This document shows, in pieces, positions 1 to 8,883 of a DNA stretch of 64,000 nt; the stretch's first letter is position 1; each line of letters opens with the position of its first letter. The notes beneath the pieces are model-generated. The model did no database searches, was not told where the DNA came from, and worked only from the letters and a program-made list of their open reading frames with translations. Source of the DNA: an uncultured Oxalobacter sp. (GTDB lineage: Bacteria > Pseudomonadota > Gammaproteobacteria > Burkholderiales > Burkholderiaceae_D); assembly GCA_934277985.1 (NCBI GenBank), contig CAKQWF010000003.1, positions 186,001 to 250,000 on the forward strand, read 5' to 3'. A program made the position numbers and the translations under genes.

Positions 1-1192
1 TTTTCACCGGTCTGGCCGACCGTCTGTCATTATTCCTGAGAATTTCATCGAGTGCATCCGCCATTTCCGGCTCTGCTTTCATCAGGTTGTTCACCCATAT
101 TTGCCAAACCATGCCGTATCGTTTCGTCAGTGCGGCCGGATTCAGAAGCAATGTCTGGTCAAGCGGTGGACGCCGGTTGTTCTGGTCTTCGTAAGGTGGA
201 ATGGTTTTTTCGGCATCCAGTGTAGCCAGCGTGTCGAGAATATCACCGGAATGTTTCAGGGTTTCCATCAGATTTCTGAAACTGTCCTTGCGCTCCGCTT
301 CGGGATGGAAATACCGGTAAGCACGGATAATGGTTTTTTTCAGATGTTTTTCATCGAAATAAAAACCCTTGCGTTCTGCGCCATCGAAATACCACCGTTC
401 GGCACGCAATTGCAGATTGGAAATATTGCAGACAACTCGCCAGAAACGCTCTTTGTCGCCAAAGGCGCGAATGGCAGGATCAAGCCGTTTGTCCTGTTCG
501 ATTTCACGGCGGATGGCCTTGAAATAATCCGAACGATGCTTGTGTCCCATCCTCTCCAGCATCACGACACTGTTCGCGGCATTTTTCAGGCACATAAAGG
601 CATCTTTGGCTTCTGCCATGAGTACCTTGCTGTCCTGATTGCCCTTCTCGGGTTTGAATATGACCTTGGCATCGACGGTCGAGCAGGCATCTTTCAGGCT
701 GGCGATCACATCCGGGTTTTGTGCCATTCTTTCCCACTGATCCCGTATGTTTTCATACGGACTGAATCCGTCAATGCCGTTATCCGCCAGTATTCCGGAA
801 AAAAAGGCAGGGTCTGTTTCTTCCAGCGGAGTCATATCGACTTCCGCTTCAATACGGGAATAACCACGACGTTTCAGCAAACCGCTTAACGCTTCATCCA
901 GTTTCTTCTGTGTTTTCTCATCAGGCACAATGCCTGTCTGACGCATTTTTTCCCGTACGATGGCGATCAGAAGTCTTCTTGCCAGTTTGAACCGTTTCTG
1001 GCTTCGTACACGATGCCGGTTCATTCGCCGGTTTGTCATGGAATATGTGAAATCAGCACCATCTGTCGGCAGAACCAGCGTGCCGAAATGCACGTTTTTC
1101 TGCACCTGACTGTTTTCATCGCAGGTATATGACATGATGCCGGTATATTTGGCGCCCATATCCAGCGCCAACATGGATAATGCTTTTGCCAT
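1..1192 (-). CDS. cas9: Type II-B CRISPR nuclease Cas9 (Csx12 type), N-terminal part, cut by window edge
   Basis: RNA-guided DNA endonuclease of a type II CRISPR-Cas system. The frame is open from an ATG at 1192 to the left edge (397 codons), so only the N-terminal part is present; II-B Cas9 proteins are usually about 1,350-1,650 residues. The RuvC-I motif LALDMGAKYTG places the catalytic Asp at residue 11. An Arg-rich bridge helix (TNRRMNRHRVRSQKR, about residues 53-67) follows, then a KRRGYSRIEAEVD segment. Near the edge, TIPPYED and DQTLLLNP resemble my recollection of Legionella and Francisella II-B Cas9 at matching positions. The start has only a weak GGGA site. The nuclease lobes, cas1/cas2/cas4 and the array must lie outside the window. 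Two tracrRNA-like units lie upstream on the same strand. Confidence 0.9.
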   Translation of the reverse strand, partial: MAKALSMLALDMGAKYTGIMSYTCDENSQVQKNVHFGTLVLPTDGADFTYSMTNRRMNRHRVRSQKRFKLARRLLIAIVREKMRQTGIVPDEKTQKKLDEALSGLLKRRGYSRIEAEVDMTPLEETDPAFFSGILADNGIDGFSPYENIRDQWERMAQNPDVIASLKDACSTVDAKVIFKPEKGNQDSKVLMAEAKDAFMCLKNAANSVVMLERMGHKHRSDYFKAIRREIEQDKRLDPAIRAFGDKERFWRVVCNISNLQLRAERWYFDGAERKGFYFDEKHLKKTIIRAYRYFHPEAERKDSFRNLMETLKHSGDILDTLATLDAEKTIPPYEDQNNRRPPLDQTLLLNPAALTKRYGMVWQIWVNNLMKAEPEMADALDEILRNNDRRSARPVK

Positions 1193-1303
1193 GATATTCC
1201 CGTAAAAAAACAAGCAATAAAAGCAGTATAAATAATATGACTGTATAAAGTGTTGTTTTCCGGAAAAACTTCTTGCGGCAATGAATACGTAAAAGGCAGG
1301 CAA

Positions 1304-1337
1304 TAAAAAACCCGGATGCCGAAGCAGTTGCCGGGTT
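1304..1337 (-). terminator. Intrinsic terminator of tracrRNA-like unit A
   Basis: On the minus strand AACCCGG (1337-1331) pairs with CCGGGTT (1315-1309) around a 15-nt loop and is followed by a run of T. It would end the small RNA before cas9. Confidence 0.75.
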
Positions 1338-1404
1338 CGATCTCTACTTTTGGTGATTTCAGCCGGTCCGGAGACCGTTTCAATACAGTAGACTTGGACG
1401 TTCA
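1304..1404 (-). ncRNA. Candidate tracrRNA (copy A) upstream of cas9
   Basis: A transcript of about 100 nt is predicted between a near-consensus promoter (1411-1439) and an intrinsic terminator (1304-1337), in the cas9 orientation and ending about 110 bp before the cas9 start. Its 5' part (1402 down to 1377) begins AACGT and ends TATTGAAAC, so its complement begins GTTTCAATA, the usual first bases of a type II crRNA repeat; this is the presumed anti-repeat. Next comes a CGGTC-TCCG-GACCG hairpin, a linker containing GGCTGAAATCACC, and the terminator stem. The layout of promoter, anti-repeat, stem and terminator is that of tracrRNA genes. The array is not in view, so pairing cannot be tested here. 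Confidence 0.68.
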
Positions 1405-1410
1405 GGAAAA

Positions 1411-1439
1411 ATCGTAATGCTTCATGTATTCAATGTCAA
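1411..1439 (-). promoter_or_regulatory. Sigma-70 promoter of tracrRNA-like unit A
   Basis: On the minus strand TTGACA (1439-1434) and TACGAT (1416-1411) are separated by exactly 17 nt. The predicted start is near 1404, a few bases before the anti-repeat. Confidence 0.7.
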
Positions 1440-2054
1440 GTTTTTCCTTGACGGAAAACATCCTGCCCGTGCCCGTATATCCCCAGAAGCACGAACCGCC
1501 GAGGCTTCATTTCGACCAACAGGCAACTACGCGATTCTTGCAAGACAATTTTCAGGTTTTACCGTTATAACAAACTTGTATGGTAGTCATTCCATCGAAT
1601 CCGTCCCGAAAAACAACGCCTGAAAACGCCATGAGAACGAATGAGGAAAATCCGGCGTTCATTTCCAGAATCCAAAACAAAACATCAAAAAACCTTCAAG
1701 ACAACACATGCAGATCATCGCGTTCCTTACAAGCAACAATTCCCTGCCCATTCTCCTGCCCTGATATTTTTCGAAAACTTCATTCCTGCATTTTTCCGTA
1801 TATCCGGGACGGCAATACAAGAAATGAAAAAGCGGCGAGACGGGAAAATCCCATCCGGATGCCAGCACAACATAACCCGTATTTTGCCATCATCCTGCGC
1901 TTTTTCCTTTCCATGGAAAAACTCGCTGGCGACCCAAATATAACCGGTATATTTCAACACATTAACAATCTTTATTAATCAAATAGTTATAAATGATAGT
2001 TAACGTTGTTTTTCATGATTTGACATTGAATATGTCTTTCGATTTTCCCGAAAA

Positions 2055-2168
2055 AAAGTAAAAAACAGACAATGAAAACCGGTGACGGAAAGAGTTCACG
2101 AATCAGTTACGGTTTCGGTGATTTCAGCCGGTCCGGAAAACGTTTCAATAATGCATATCTCAACGTTC
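2055..2168 (-). ncRNA. Second tracrRNA-like unit (copy B) with a diverged anti-repeat
   Basis: This unit copies the architecture of unit A 765 bp further upstream and on the same strand. A 21-bp block (2117-2137) is identical to 1352-1372. The presumed anti-repeat (2167-2142) has the same 26-nt length and the same ends (AACGT and TATTGAAAC), but its middle differs at most positions. A promoter-like pair sits at the aligned position (2175-2203). A possible terminator follows: AAACCG/CGGTTT arms at 2115-2110 and 2081-2076, then T-rich sequence at 2070-2051. The CGGTC/GACCG hairpin of copy A is weakened here. It may be a second functional tracrRNA or a decayed duplicate. Confidence 0.5.
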
Positions 2169-2174
2169 GATTCA

Positions 2175-2203
2175 AACATAACGATCGGCAATCCGTCTGA
2201 CAG
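2175..2203 (-). promoter_or_regulatory. Weak promoter candidate for tracrRNA-like unit B
   Basis: On the minus strand CTGTCA (2203-2198) and TATGTT (2180-2175) are spaced 17 nt apart, each matching the sigma-70 consensus at 4 of 6 positions. The position relative to the anti-repeat is within one base of that in copy A. Confidence 0.4.
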
Positions 2204-2622
2204 GTTTCCCCATTAAACAGATATGCCATCCGGATTTTTCTGGATATTTCACCCGAAATATCCTGTTATTCCGTTTTTCACTCATATTTTTGACTGATCC
2301 TGTTTTTTCGGACGACTGTCAGAAAAATCCTGCTGAACGTTATCCCATACGGTTCTTTCTGAATTCACCGCCGGATATATGATATTTTCCATTAAGGTGA
2401 TCGTTCTGTCCGATAGCCGCGACAACCGTCCGGATTGCACATCAAGGAAACAGAGCCAGCCGTTTCATGCCTGTCACGGAAATGCCCCGACAACTGATGC
2501 AAGAATATAAAATGGCGGATTGTTTTCCTGCGTGTCTGCCACCTGCAATGCGCCGCCTCTGACCGGAGCGGTTTCCCGGCATGTCGCAGCCAACCGTTTT
2601 CAATAAGACTTGTATAAAGGAA

Positions 2623-3480
2623 ATGAACAGCCGTAAAGCCGAATTGCTGATGGCCAGTGTGACGCTGGCGTGGGGTTCGTCCTATCTTCTGATGAAGGTC
2701 GGGCTGGACGGCATCGGGCCGTACAACCTGATCGCCATGCGCTTCGGCATCGCTTTCATCGCCATGTCGCTCATGTTTTTTCCCCGCTTTCGCCAGTTGA
2801 CGCTGCCGACACTGGCGAAAGGGCTGGTCATGGGCGTGATTCTGTTCCTCATTTTTTACGGCATGGTCAACGGGGTCAACCTGACGACAGCTTCGACGGC
2901 AGGATTTCTCACAAGTACGACAGTCGTCATCGTGCCGCTTCTGCAAAGCCTGATCGGCAAAACGCTGCCCTCGCGAAATATCGTGATCGCCATTCTGATT
3001 TCCATTACCGGACTGTTTTTGCTGACGGCAAAAGATGGCGTATCACTCGATGCCGGTGCGATTTACTGTCTCATCGGCGCATTCTTTTACGCGCTTTATA
3101 TCATCGTGTTCGACAAACTCGCCAAAGGCAACGATGCATTGATAATCAGCATTATCCAGCTGGGCGTCGCTTCACTGATCGGTGCGGCTTTCATGCTGTT
3201 CTTCGAAGTACCGTCCCTGCCAGAGACACCGCTCCAGTGGGGCGCGATCATGGGACTGGGACTGATATGCAGCGCTTACGGTTTCGTGGTGCAGCCAATC
3301 GCCCAGCGTTATACCTCGGCTGAAAACATCGGGCTGATTTTTTCGCTGGAACCGGTATTCTCCGCCCTGCTTTCCTATATCTTTCTGCATGAAATTCTGG
3401 CACTGCGCGGTTATGTCGGTGCCGCGATGATTTTTGGCGCAGTCGTTTTCACGGAATTGTCGCGCAAACCGCCGAAGTAA
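2623..3480 (+). CDS. EamA/DMT-family inner-membrane transporter
   Basis: Probable drug/metabolite-type permease with about ten membrane segments arranged as two EamA repeats. The first segment (MASVTLAWGSSYLLMKVG) is the typical EamA opening, and a second repeat begins near VSLDAGAIYCLIGAFFYALYI. The protein is 285 residues from the ATG at 2623, normal for the family. An in-frame ATG at 2581 would add 14 polar residues; 2623 is preferred because EamA proteins start just before the first helix and AAAGG precedes it, although at short spacing. The substrate cannot be told from sequence. It stands alone, 190 bp before the acetyltransferase gene. Confidence 0.85.
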   Translation: MNSRKAELLMASVTLAWGSSYLLMKVGLDGIGPYNLIAMRFGIAFIAMSLMFFPRFRQLTLPTLAKGLVMGVILFLIFYGMVNGVNLTTASTAGFLTSTTVVIVPLLQSLIGKTLPSRNIVIAILISITGLFLLTAKDGVSLDAGAIYCLIGAFFYALYIIVFDKLAKGNDALIISIIQLGVASLIGAAFMLFFEVPSLPETPLQWGAIMGLGLICSAYGFVVQPIAQRYTSAENIGLIFSLEPVFSALLSYIFLHEILALRGYVGAAMIFGAVVFTELSRKPPK

Positions 3481-3671
3481 GAGACTGCCGCTTCCGGCTT
3501 TCGCCTGTCCGCAAGCGTTTGCCGCAAACGACTTTCCATGCATGGGATGGCATTTTCAGGCAATTTATCGGGATTTCCATCTCTTTTTCACCGGCATTTT
3601 CCATGAAAAAATAATGCCGTCCGAACAACGGCCGCACACGCCGTCACAATACACAACACGAGGAAAAACAC

Positions 3672-4235
3672 ATGGATCTGAATACATTTCTGGAACATAT
3701 GAAACAACGCCGTCCGGTTCCGGTACCGTCGGAATGGCAAGACTTCATGACAAAAACCAGTCAGGAAGCCCGACGCATCACAACTGAACTCAACGCTTCC
3801 TGTCATTCACCTGAAACCATCTGCGAACTGATGTCCCGGCTGACGGGCGTCCCTGTCGATCCCACTTTTCGCCTGTTTCCGCCGTTTTATACGGATTTCG
3901 GCAAGAACATCCGTTTCGGAAAAAACGTTTTCGTCAATTCCGGCTGCTGTTTTCAGGACCAGGGCGGTATTACAATCGGCGACGGCACCCTGATCGGCCA
4001 CCAGGTAGTACTGGCGACGCTCAATCATGCGCTGGAACCTCAACAGCGTGCCACAACCCTGCCCGGACCGATCGTTATCGGAAAAAAAGTCTGGATCGGT
4101 GCGCATGCCACGATATTGCAGAATGTGACGATCGGCGACAATGCCGTCATCGCCGCAGGCGCTGTCGTAACGCGGGACGTACCGGCCAATACGGTTGTCG
4201 CCGGTGTCCCCGCAAAAGTGGTCAAAACCCTCTGA
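3672..4235 (+). CDS. Maltose/galactoside-type O-acetyltransferase (hexapeptide repeat)
   Basis: Acetyl-CoA-dependent sugar O-acetyltransferase of the LbH_MAT_GAT group, 187 residues, the usual size. The N-terminal helical segment ends in the conserved FRLFPPFYTDFGKNI region. A left-handed beta-helix follows (FGKNVFVNSGCCFQDQGGITIGDGTLIG). The catalytic His lies in LATLNHALEP, and the C-terminal coil ends VVAGVPAKVVK. A cytoplasmic trimer is expected from the family. The true acceptor sugar is unknown. No operon partner is obvious. Confidence 0.88.
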   Translation: MDLNTFLEHMKQRRPVPVPSEWQDFMTKTSQEARRITTELNASCHSPETICELMSRLTGVPVDPTFRLFPPFYTDFGKNIRFGKNVFVNSGCCFQDQGGITIGDGTLIGHQVVLATLNHALEPQQRATTLPGPIVIGKKVWIGAHATILQNVTIGDNAVIAAGAVVTRDVPANTVVAGVPAKVVKTL

Positions 4236-4296
4236 CGCTATTTGTCCGTCCCCACAGACCGGCATCCACAACTTTATCCCCTGACATCTATTCCGT

Positions 4297-5396
<1,100 letters not shown>

Positions 5397-5438
5397 AACC
5401 GATCCTGACGAAAACCGCTTGCCGGGCCTCCGATTCTC

Positions 5439-6341
5439 TTATCCGGATATTGGCTGGCCCGGCAACCTTTCCCATCCCCGGCAAAACGTCATCCACTTTC
5501 CGAGCGTCGGCGAAACGTACTTGTCCCGATGGTAACAAAGCGTAAACGGCCGAACGAAACGGCGTTCCGTATCCAGTACCACAAATTGCCCGGTATAAAA
5601 CGGCTGTGCCAGAACGCGTTTTGAAACGAAAGTCACCCCCAGATTGTTGCCGACACAGGCCAGAATCGTGTCGGGCGCATTCAGCGAGAGGAAAACAGAC
5701 GGGTTACCCAGACAAGGAGCAAGATGATTGTCGAAAAACGCACGACTGCCTGAACCCGGTTCGCGCAACAGCCAGCGCTCACCGGCCAGTTCGGCAAACG
5801 AAACCGTTTTTTTGCCTGCCAGCCAGTGCGTTTTCGCTGCCAGCACAACCATTTCATCTTCCAGCCACGGCTCGCAGACAATCATGGGGTCCGTCAGCGG
5901 AGCTTCCACCAGTGCCATATCGATCTCGAAACGGCAAATCATCCCTTCGATAGCTTGCGAATTGTCGATTTCCGCACCGGGCAACCAGCCGTTTTCCCGA
6001 TTGAACGCCGCAAACATATCCGGCAACAGATAGCTGCCGATGGTGCGTGTCGCACCTATGGCCAGTCGGGTATCTGCGCCCTGCCGGCCGAAAAGCGCAG
6101 CGACGCCTTGCGAGCGCGCCAGCAATTCATCGGCCAGCGGCAGCAATTTTTCCCCTTCGCGGTTGAGATGCAAACGTGCATGCTGCCTGTCGAACACACA
6201 GACACCCAGCTGGCTTTCCAGCTCGGCCAGTGCCTGCGAAACCGCACCTTTCGTCATGAACAGTACATCCGCCGCACGGGTCATGGTTCCGTGCCGCGCG
6301 ATGGCGACGAAAACCGAAAGCTGTTTTAGGGTAATCCTCAT
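5439..6341 (-). CDS. LysR-family transcriptional regulator
   Basis: 300-residue LysR protein. The N-terminal winged helix-turn-helix (KQLSVFVAIARHGTMTRAADVLFMTKGAVSQALAELE split across residues 5-41) is followed by a periplasmic-binding-protein-like effector domain. It is divergent from the TDT transporter at 6444, with about 100 bp between the starts, which is the usual LysR-target arrangement. It probably controls that gene and itself; the effector is unknown. The 3' end faces the aldo/keto reductase convergently. Confidence 0.9.
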   Translation of the reverse strand: MRITLKQLSVFVAIARHGTMTRAADVLFMTKGAVSQALAELESQLGVCVFDRQHARLHLNREGEKLLPLADELLARSQGVAALFGRQGADTRLAIGATRTIGSYLLPDMFAAFNRENGWLPGAEIDNSQAIEGMICRFEIDMALVEAPLTDPMIVCEPWLEDEMVVLAAKTHWLAGKKTVSFAELAGERWLLREPGSGSRAFFDNHLAPCLGNPSVFLSLNAPDTILACVGNNLGVTFVSKRVLAQPFYTGQFVVLDTERRFVRPFTLCYHRDKYVSPTLGKWMTFCRGWERLPGQPISG

Positions 6342-6443
6342 CGTTTGATTTTTCTAAACACAATGTCAAAAATTATTCGATTTTCCAAATGATACCCGAT
6401 CATTACAATCAATGGCATGGAAAAACAATCAACGGAGTGCGAC

Positions 6444-7424
6444 ATGTTCAAATGGATACACACAAAAACACGCGAAATCCCGACACCGGTTGCCGGTCTT
6501 GCGCTGGGTATCGCCAGCATGGGATGGTGTCTTGAAAACCTCTTGCCACTCGACGGACGTGGACAAACCGCAGGAGCCGTCATCGCCGGTATTCTGCTGT
6601 GTATGCTGACAGTCCGGTTCATCTGCCACCCGGATACCTTGCACCGTGATCTCAAGCACCCGGTCGTCGGCAGCATCGTCCCGACATTCGCGATGGCGAC
6701 CATGGTAGTTTCCAAAGCACTGGGACGGGTATTTCCGGTAACAGGCGAGATTCTGTGGTTTCTGGCTGTCGGCGTCCATCTGGTCGTACTGGCCCTGTTC
6801 ATCTGGCACCGCGCCAGAGACTGGCAAATGAACCACATGGTACCCAGCTGGTTCGTGCCACCGGTCGGCATTGTCGTCGCCGATGTCACCTGCCCGGGAG
6901 CCGCCTATACGGAACTGGCGCTGATATTGCTGGCGATCGGCCTGACGAGCTACCTTGTCATGTTGCCACTGATGGTTTACCGCCTTGTATTCAGAAGCGA
7001 AGTACCTGATGCCGCCAAACCGACCATCGCTATCATGGCTGCACCTGCAAGCCTGTCGCTGGCAGGTTACCTGACAGTGGTCAAAGAACCGTCCCTGCTC
7101 GTCTGTGCGGTTCTGCTCGGTATCGCTCTGCTGATGACCCTGTTTACCTATATCGCACTGTTTCACCTGATGCGCCTGCCGTTCACGCCGGGTTACGCAG
7201 CCTTCACCTTCCCCATGGCGATCGGCGCGACAGCATTGTACAAGATGGCCCATCTGGTCGCGGGTTTTCCGCAAGCGACACAATACGCCGAACAGCTGCG
7301 TATGCTGGCAACAGGGGAAGCCGTCATCGCAGCACTGGTCATCGCCTACGTGTCCGCCCGGTTCTGCTACTATTATCTGTGGCCGCAAACCGTTCGCTTC
7401 CGCGTGAAAAGTCCGGCCCGCTAA
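6444..7424 (+). CDS. TDT-family (tellurite/C4-dicarboxylate type) membrane transporter
   Basis: Integral membrane protein of 326 residues with about ten hydrophobic segments, resembling the TehA/Mae1 family: IPTPVAGLALGIASMGW at the start, then PSWFVPPVGIVVADVT and FTPGYAAFTFPMAIGATALYK further on. Family members export or channel anions such as sulfite, malate or tellurite-related species. The start at 6444 is preferred over 6417 because CGGAG lies 6 nt before it. It is divergent from the LysR gene, its likely regulator. A long perfect inverted repeat follows the stop. Confidence 0.82.
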   Translation: MFKWIHTKTREIPTPVAGLALGIASMGWCLENLLPLDGRGQTAGAVIAGILLCMLTVRFICHPDTLHRDLKHPVVGSIVPTFAMATMVVSKALGRVFPVTGEILWFLAVGVHLVVLALFIWHRARDWQMNHMVPSWFVPPVGIVVADVTCPGAAYTELALILLAIGLTSYLVMLPLMVYRLVFRSEVPDAAKPTIAIMAAPASLSLAGYLTVVKEPSLLVCAVLLGIALLMTLFTYIALFHLMRLPFTPGYAAFTFPMAIGATALYKMAHLVAGFPQATQYAEQLRMLATGEAVIAALVIAYVSARFCYYYLWPQTVRFRVKSPAR

Positions 7425-7439
7425 GCTGTCATCGACCAC

Positions 7440-7474
7440 GTGCCATCCGGGGTGATATTCGCACCGGATGGCAC
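7440..7474. terminator. Bidirectional hairpin between TDT transporter and DsrE-family gene
   Basis: GTGCCATCCGG (7440-7450) and CCGGATGGCAC (7464-7474) form a perfect 11-bp stem with a 13-nt loop between two convergent genes. There is no strong T run on either side, so terminator function is inferred from position. Confidence 0.5.
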
Positions 7475-7491
7475 TAGAACGTCAGGACACG

Positions 7492-7528
7492 GTCACATTC
7501 CACCACCCATTCCGACAGTGCTTGCATC
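7492..7528. repeat. 37-bp direct repeat, copy 1 (displaced 3' end of DsrE-family gene)
   Basis: Identical to 7565-7601, offset 73 bp. Most of this copy is now read out of the original frame as the new C-terminal tail of the DsrE-family protein. Confidence 0.95.
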
Positions 7529-7903
7529 ATTAATTCTTATCCAACAAAGGTGGAAGCATATGAAGTCACATTCCACCACCCATTCCGACAGTGCTTGCAT
7601 CGTGGATTTTTCCGCACCTGCAAAATAGGGATGATTTCTGTATATGCCACAACGTGCCATACAGGTACCGCACACCCTGACGGCAACACCCTGCGCGATC
7701 AGATCACGAAGCATCTGCGACAAATCCTGGTCATAATTTTCCGGCGGCCTGCAAATATCTCTCGCCATATCGACCGCGTCGTTCATCAGAAACAGACGGA
7801 CATCATGTCCGTTTTTCCGTAATGTATTCGCCAGCCTGAGTCCGTTCCATGTGACATCGGTGGAATCATAGGGTTCGCGATTGAATACGATCAGTATTTT
7901 CAT
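7493..7903 (-). CDS. DsrE/DsrF-family protein with rearranged C-terminus
   Basis: Small cytoplasmic protein of the DsrE/TusD-like fold, 136 residues. The start is MKILIVFNREPYDS, followed by the helix-strand pattern of the family and the Cys-rich VCGTCMARCGI (residues 77-87); family members act in sulfur relay. From residue 114 the sequence becomes unlike the family (FICFHLCWIR, ending GMGGGM). DNA explains this: a 37-bp segment is duplicated at 7492-7528 and 7565-7601 around 36 bp of new sequence, so the second half is read in a shifted frame. The displaced original end, reading RVLTF then stop, survives at about 7474-7491. Confidence 0.8.
   Translation of the reverse strand: MKILIVFNREPYDSTDVTWNGLRLANTLRKNGHDVRLFLMNDAVDMARDICRPPENYDQDLSQMLRDLIAQGVAVRVCGTCMARCGIYRNHPYFAGAEKSTMQALSEWVVECDFICFHLCWIRINDASTVGMGGGM
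7565..7601. repeat. 37-bp direct repeat, copy 2 (within DsrE-family gene)
   Basis: Identical to 7492-7528. This copy encodes the last family-like residues (MQALSEWVVECD) in frame. The 36 bp between the copies (7529-7564) have no obvious source in the window. Confidence 0.95.
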
Positions 7904-8191
7904 TTCCCTTTCCTTTCAAAAGCCATCCGCATACCGCCTGAATCGTCGGCACTCCCCTGTCACGACCATCCGCAACGTCGCCATCACGATCCGCGACACG
8001 AACATGATGATGAATACACAATACACATATGACGACTATGCCATACCTGACAATCAGCTTACAACAGCCGATTCAGCCGACGTGACAGGATGCCGTTTTA
8101 TACCGGCTAGCGTGTCATATCATTCCGGTTCCAGTGCACACGGCACGATCCGCTTGATATACTGTCGGTATTCATGTTCCCCGGGAATACA

Positions 8192-8530
8192 ATGACCGAC
8201 AAACTCAAAGACAAAATCGAAAAATTTCTGACGATGTGTCGGAAATCGAAAGCGAAAACGGAACAGGACGACGACAATGCCATCAAGGTCGATACGATGA
8301 CGGAAGACCTGCACAGCGAACTCGCTGCGGATGCAGTCGCCATTACCAGCAGCCTCATGGAACTCCAGCGCTTGTTGCCGCTGTCGCGCAAACTGGCCGA
8401 TCTGGGTCGCCTGCTGGAAAGCCAAGGCAAGATCACCTTGCAAGCCGATGAAGCCTATGATGAAGCCGCACTGAAATTTTTCAGTGAATTGTATGGCGGA
8501 GGCATATCGCCTTCCAAAGCCTTGCACTGA
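8192..8530 (+). CDS. Small hypothetical protein
   Basis: 112 residues from the ATG at 8192, or 118 from 8174. Not recognised. It is charged and predicted mostly helical, with a Lys-rich start (MTDKLKDKIEKF), an acidic middle and a Leu-rich stretch (LMELQRLLPLSRKLADLGRLLESQ) that could form a coiled coil. It has no signal peptide and no Cys pair. The ribosome site is weak (GGGA about 5 nt upstream of 8192). A hairpin at 8576-8600 lies downstream. It is probably real because its composition is protein-like and no better gene overlaps it. Confidence 0.55.
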   Translation: MTDKLKDKIEKFLTMCRKSKAKTEQDDDNAIKVDTMTEDLHSELAADAVAITSSLMELQRLLPLSRKLADLGRLLESQGKITLQADEAYDEAALKFFSELYGGGISPSKALH

Positions 8531-8575
8531 CATATCCATCCGGGGCCTCCCCTGCTTTCCTTGTCTTTTCGCACC

Positions 8576-8600
8576 TGCCGGAAAACGGCATTTTCCGGCA
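8576..8600 (+). terminator. Hairpin downstream of the small hypothetical gene
   Basis: TGCCGGAAAA and TTTTCCGGCA form a perfect 10-bp stem with a 5-nt loop (CGGCA). The T run after it is poor. The remaining 8531-8802 holds no gene that I recognise. Confidence 0.45.
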
Positions 8601-8802
8601 TGATATCTTTCCCTTTCATGCCCCTGGCTTTTCCAGCCGCTCCACAACGAACTGTCGCCATGCAAACCCCTTTCCCATATGGGTTTTCCCATCCATGAAC
8701 CGGCACAAGTCCGGACCATCCACCAGTCATCCATGCCATAACCTGAAAACCTTCCGTTTCACGCCGATCTTTTGTCGGATTGAAAACGGCACCATCCGGT
8801 AC

Positions 8803-8832
8803 TTGACAGGCACCAATGATATATATTTTAAT
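8803..8832 (+). promoter_or_regulatory. Promoter of CoA-disulfide reductase gene
   Basis: TTGACA (8803-8808) and TTTAAT (8827-8832) are spaced 18 nt apart in a very AT-rich stretch that continues to about 8860. It lies about 50 bp before the start codon. Confidence 0.55.
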
Positions 8833-8883
8833 ATTATATCTTTTTATATATTATTCACCCCCAGCCAACCAACAGGAGAGCAG

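Larger units (their letters stand above)
1440..2622. other. Intergenic region between cas9/tracrRNA units and the EamA gene
   Basis: Apart from tracrRNA-like unit B (2055-2203) no gene is recognisable. Short open frames at 1580-1978 and 1641-1943 (plus) and 1727-1960 (minus) overlap one another, have no convincing ribosome binding site and no recognisable motif. A TTGACATTGAATA block on the plus strand at 2020-2032 repeats, in inverted orientation, the -35 region of unit A, but no good -10 box follows it. Confidence 0.5.

Noticed and set aside
101..889. 262-codon open frame on the plus strand
   Set aside because: It lies antisense to cas9, whose frame shows clear family motifs; the plus-strand product has no recognisable feature.
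1580..1978. Short open frames between the two tracrRNA-like units
   Set aside because: No ribosome binding site, overlapping alternatives in several frames and no motif.
1..2622. CRISPR repeat-spacer array
   Set aside because: The two related segments (1352-1402 and 2117-2167) are 765 bp apart, not regularly spaced, and carry promoters and terminators; they are tracrRNA-like, not array repeats.
5421..5463. GCCGGGCC/GGCCCGGC inverted repeat as terminator
   Set aside because: The 27-nt loop and lack of T run make it weak, and it lies inside the end of the LysR gene.
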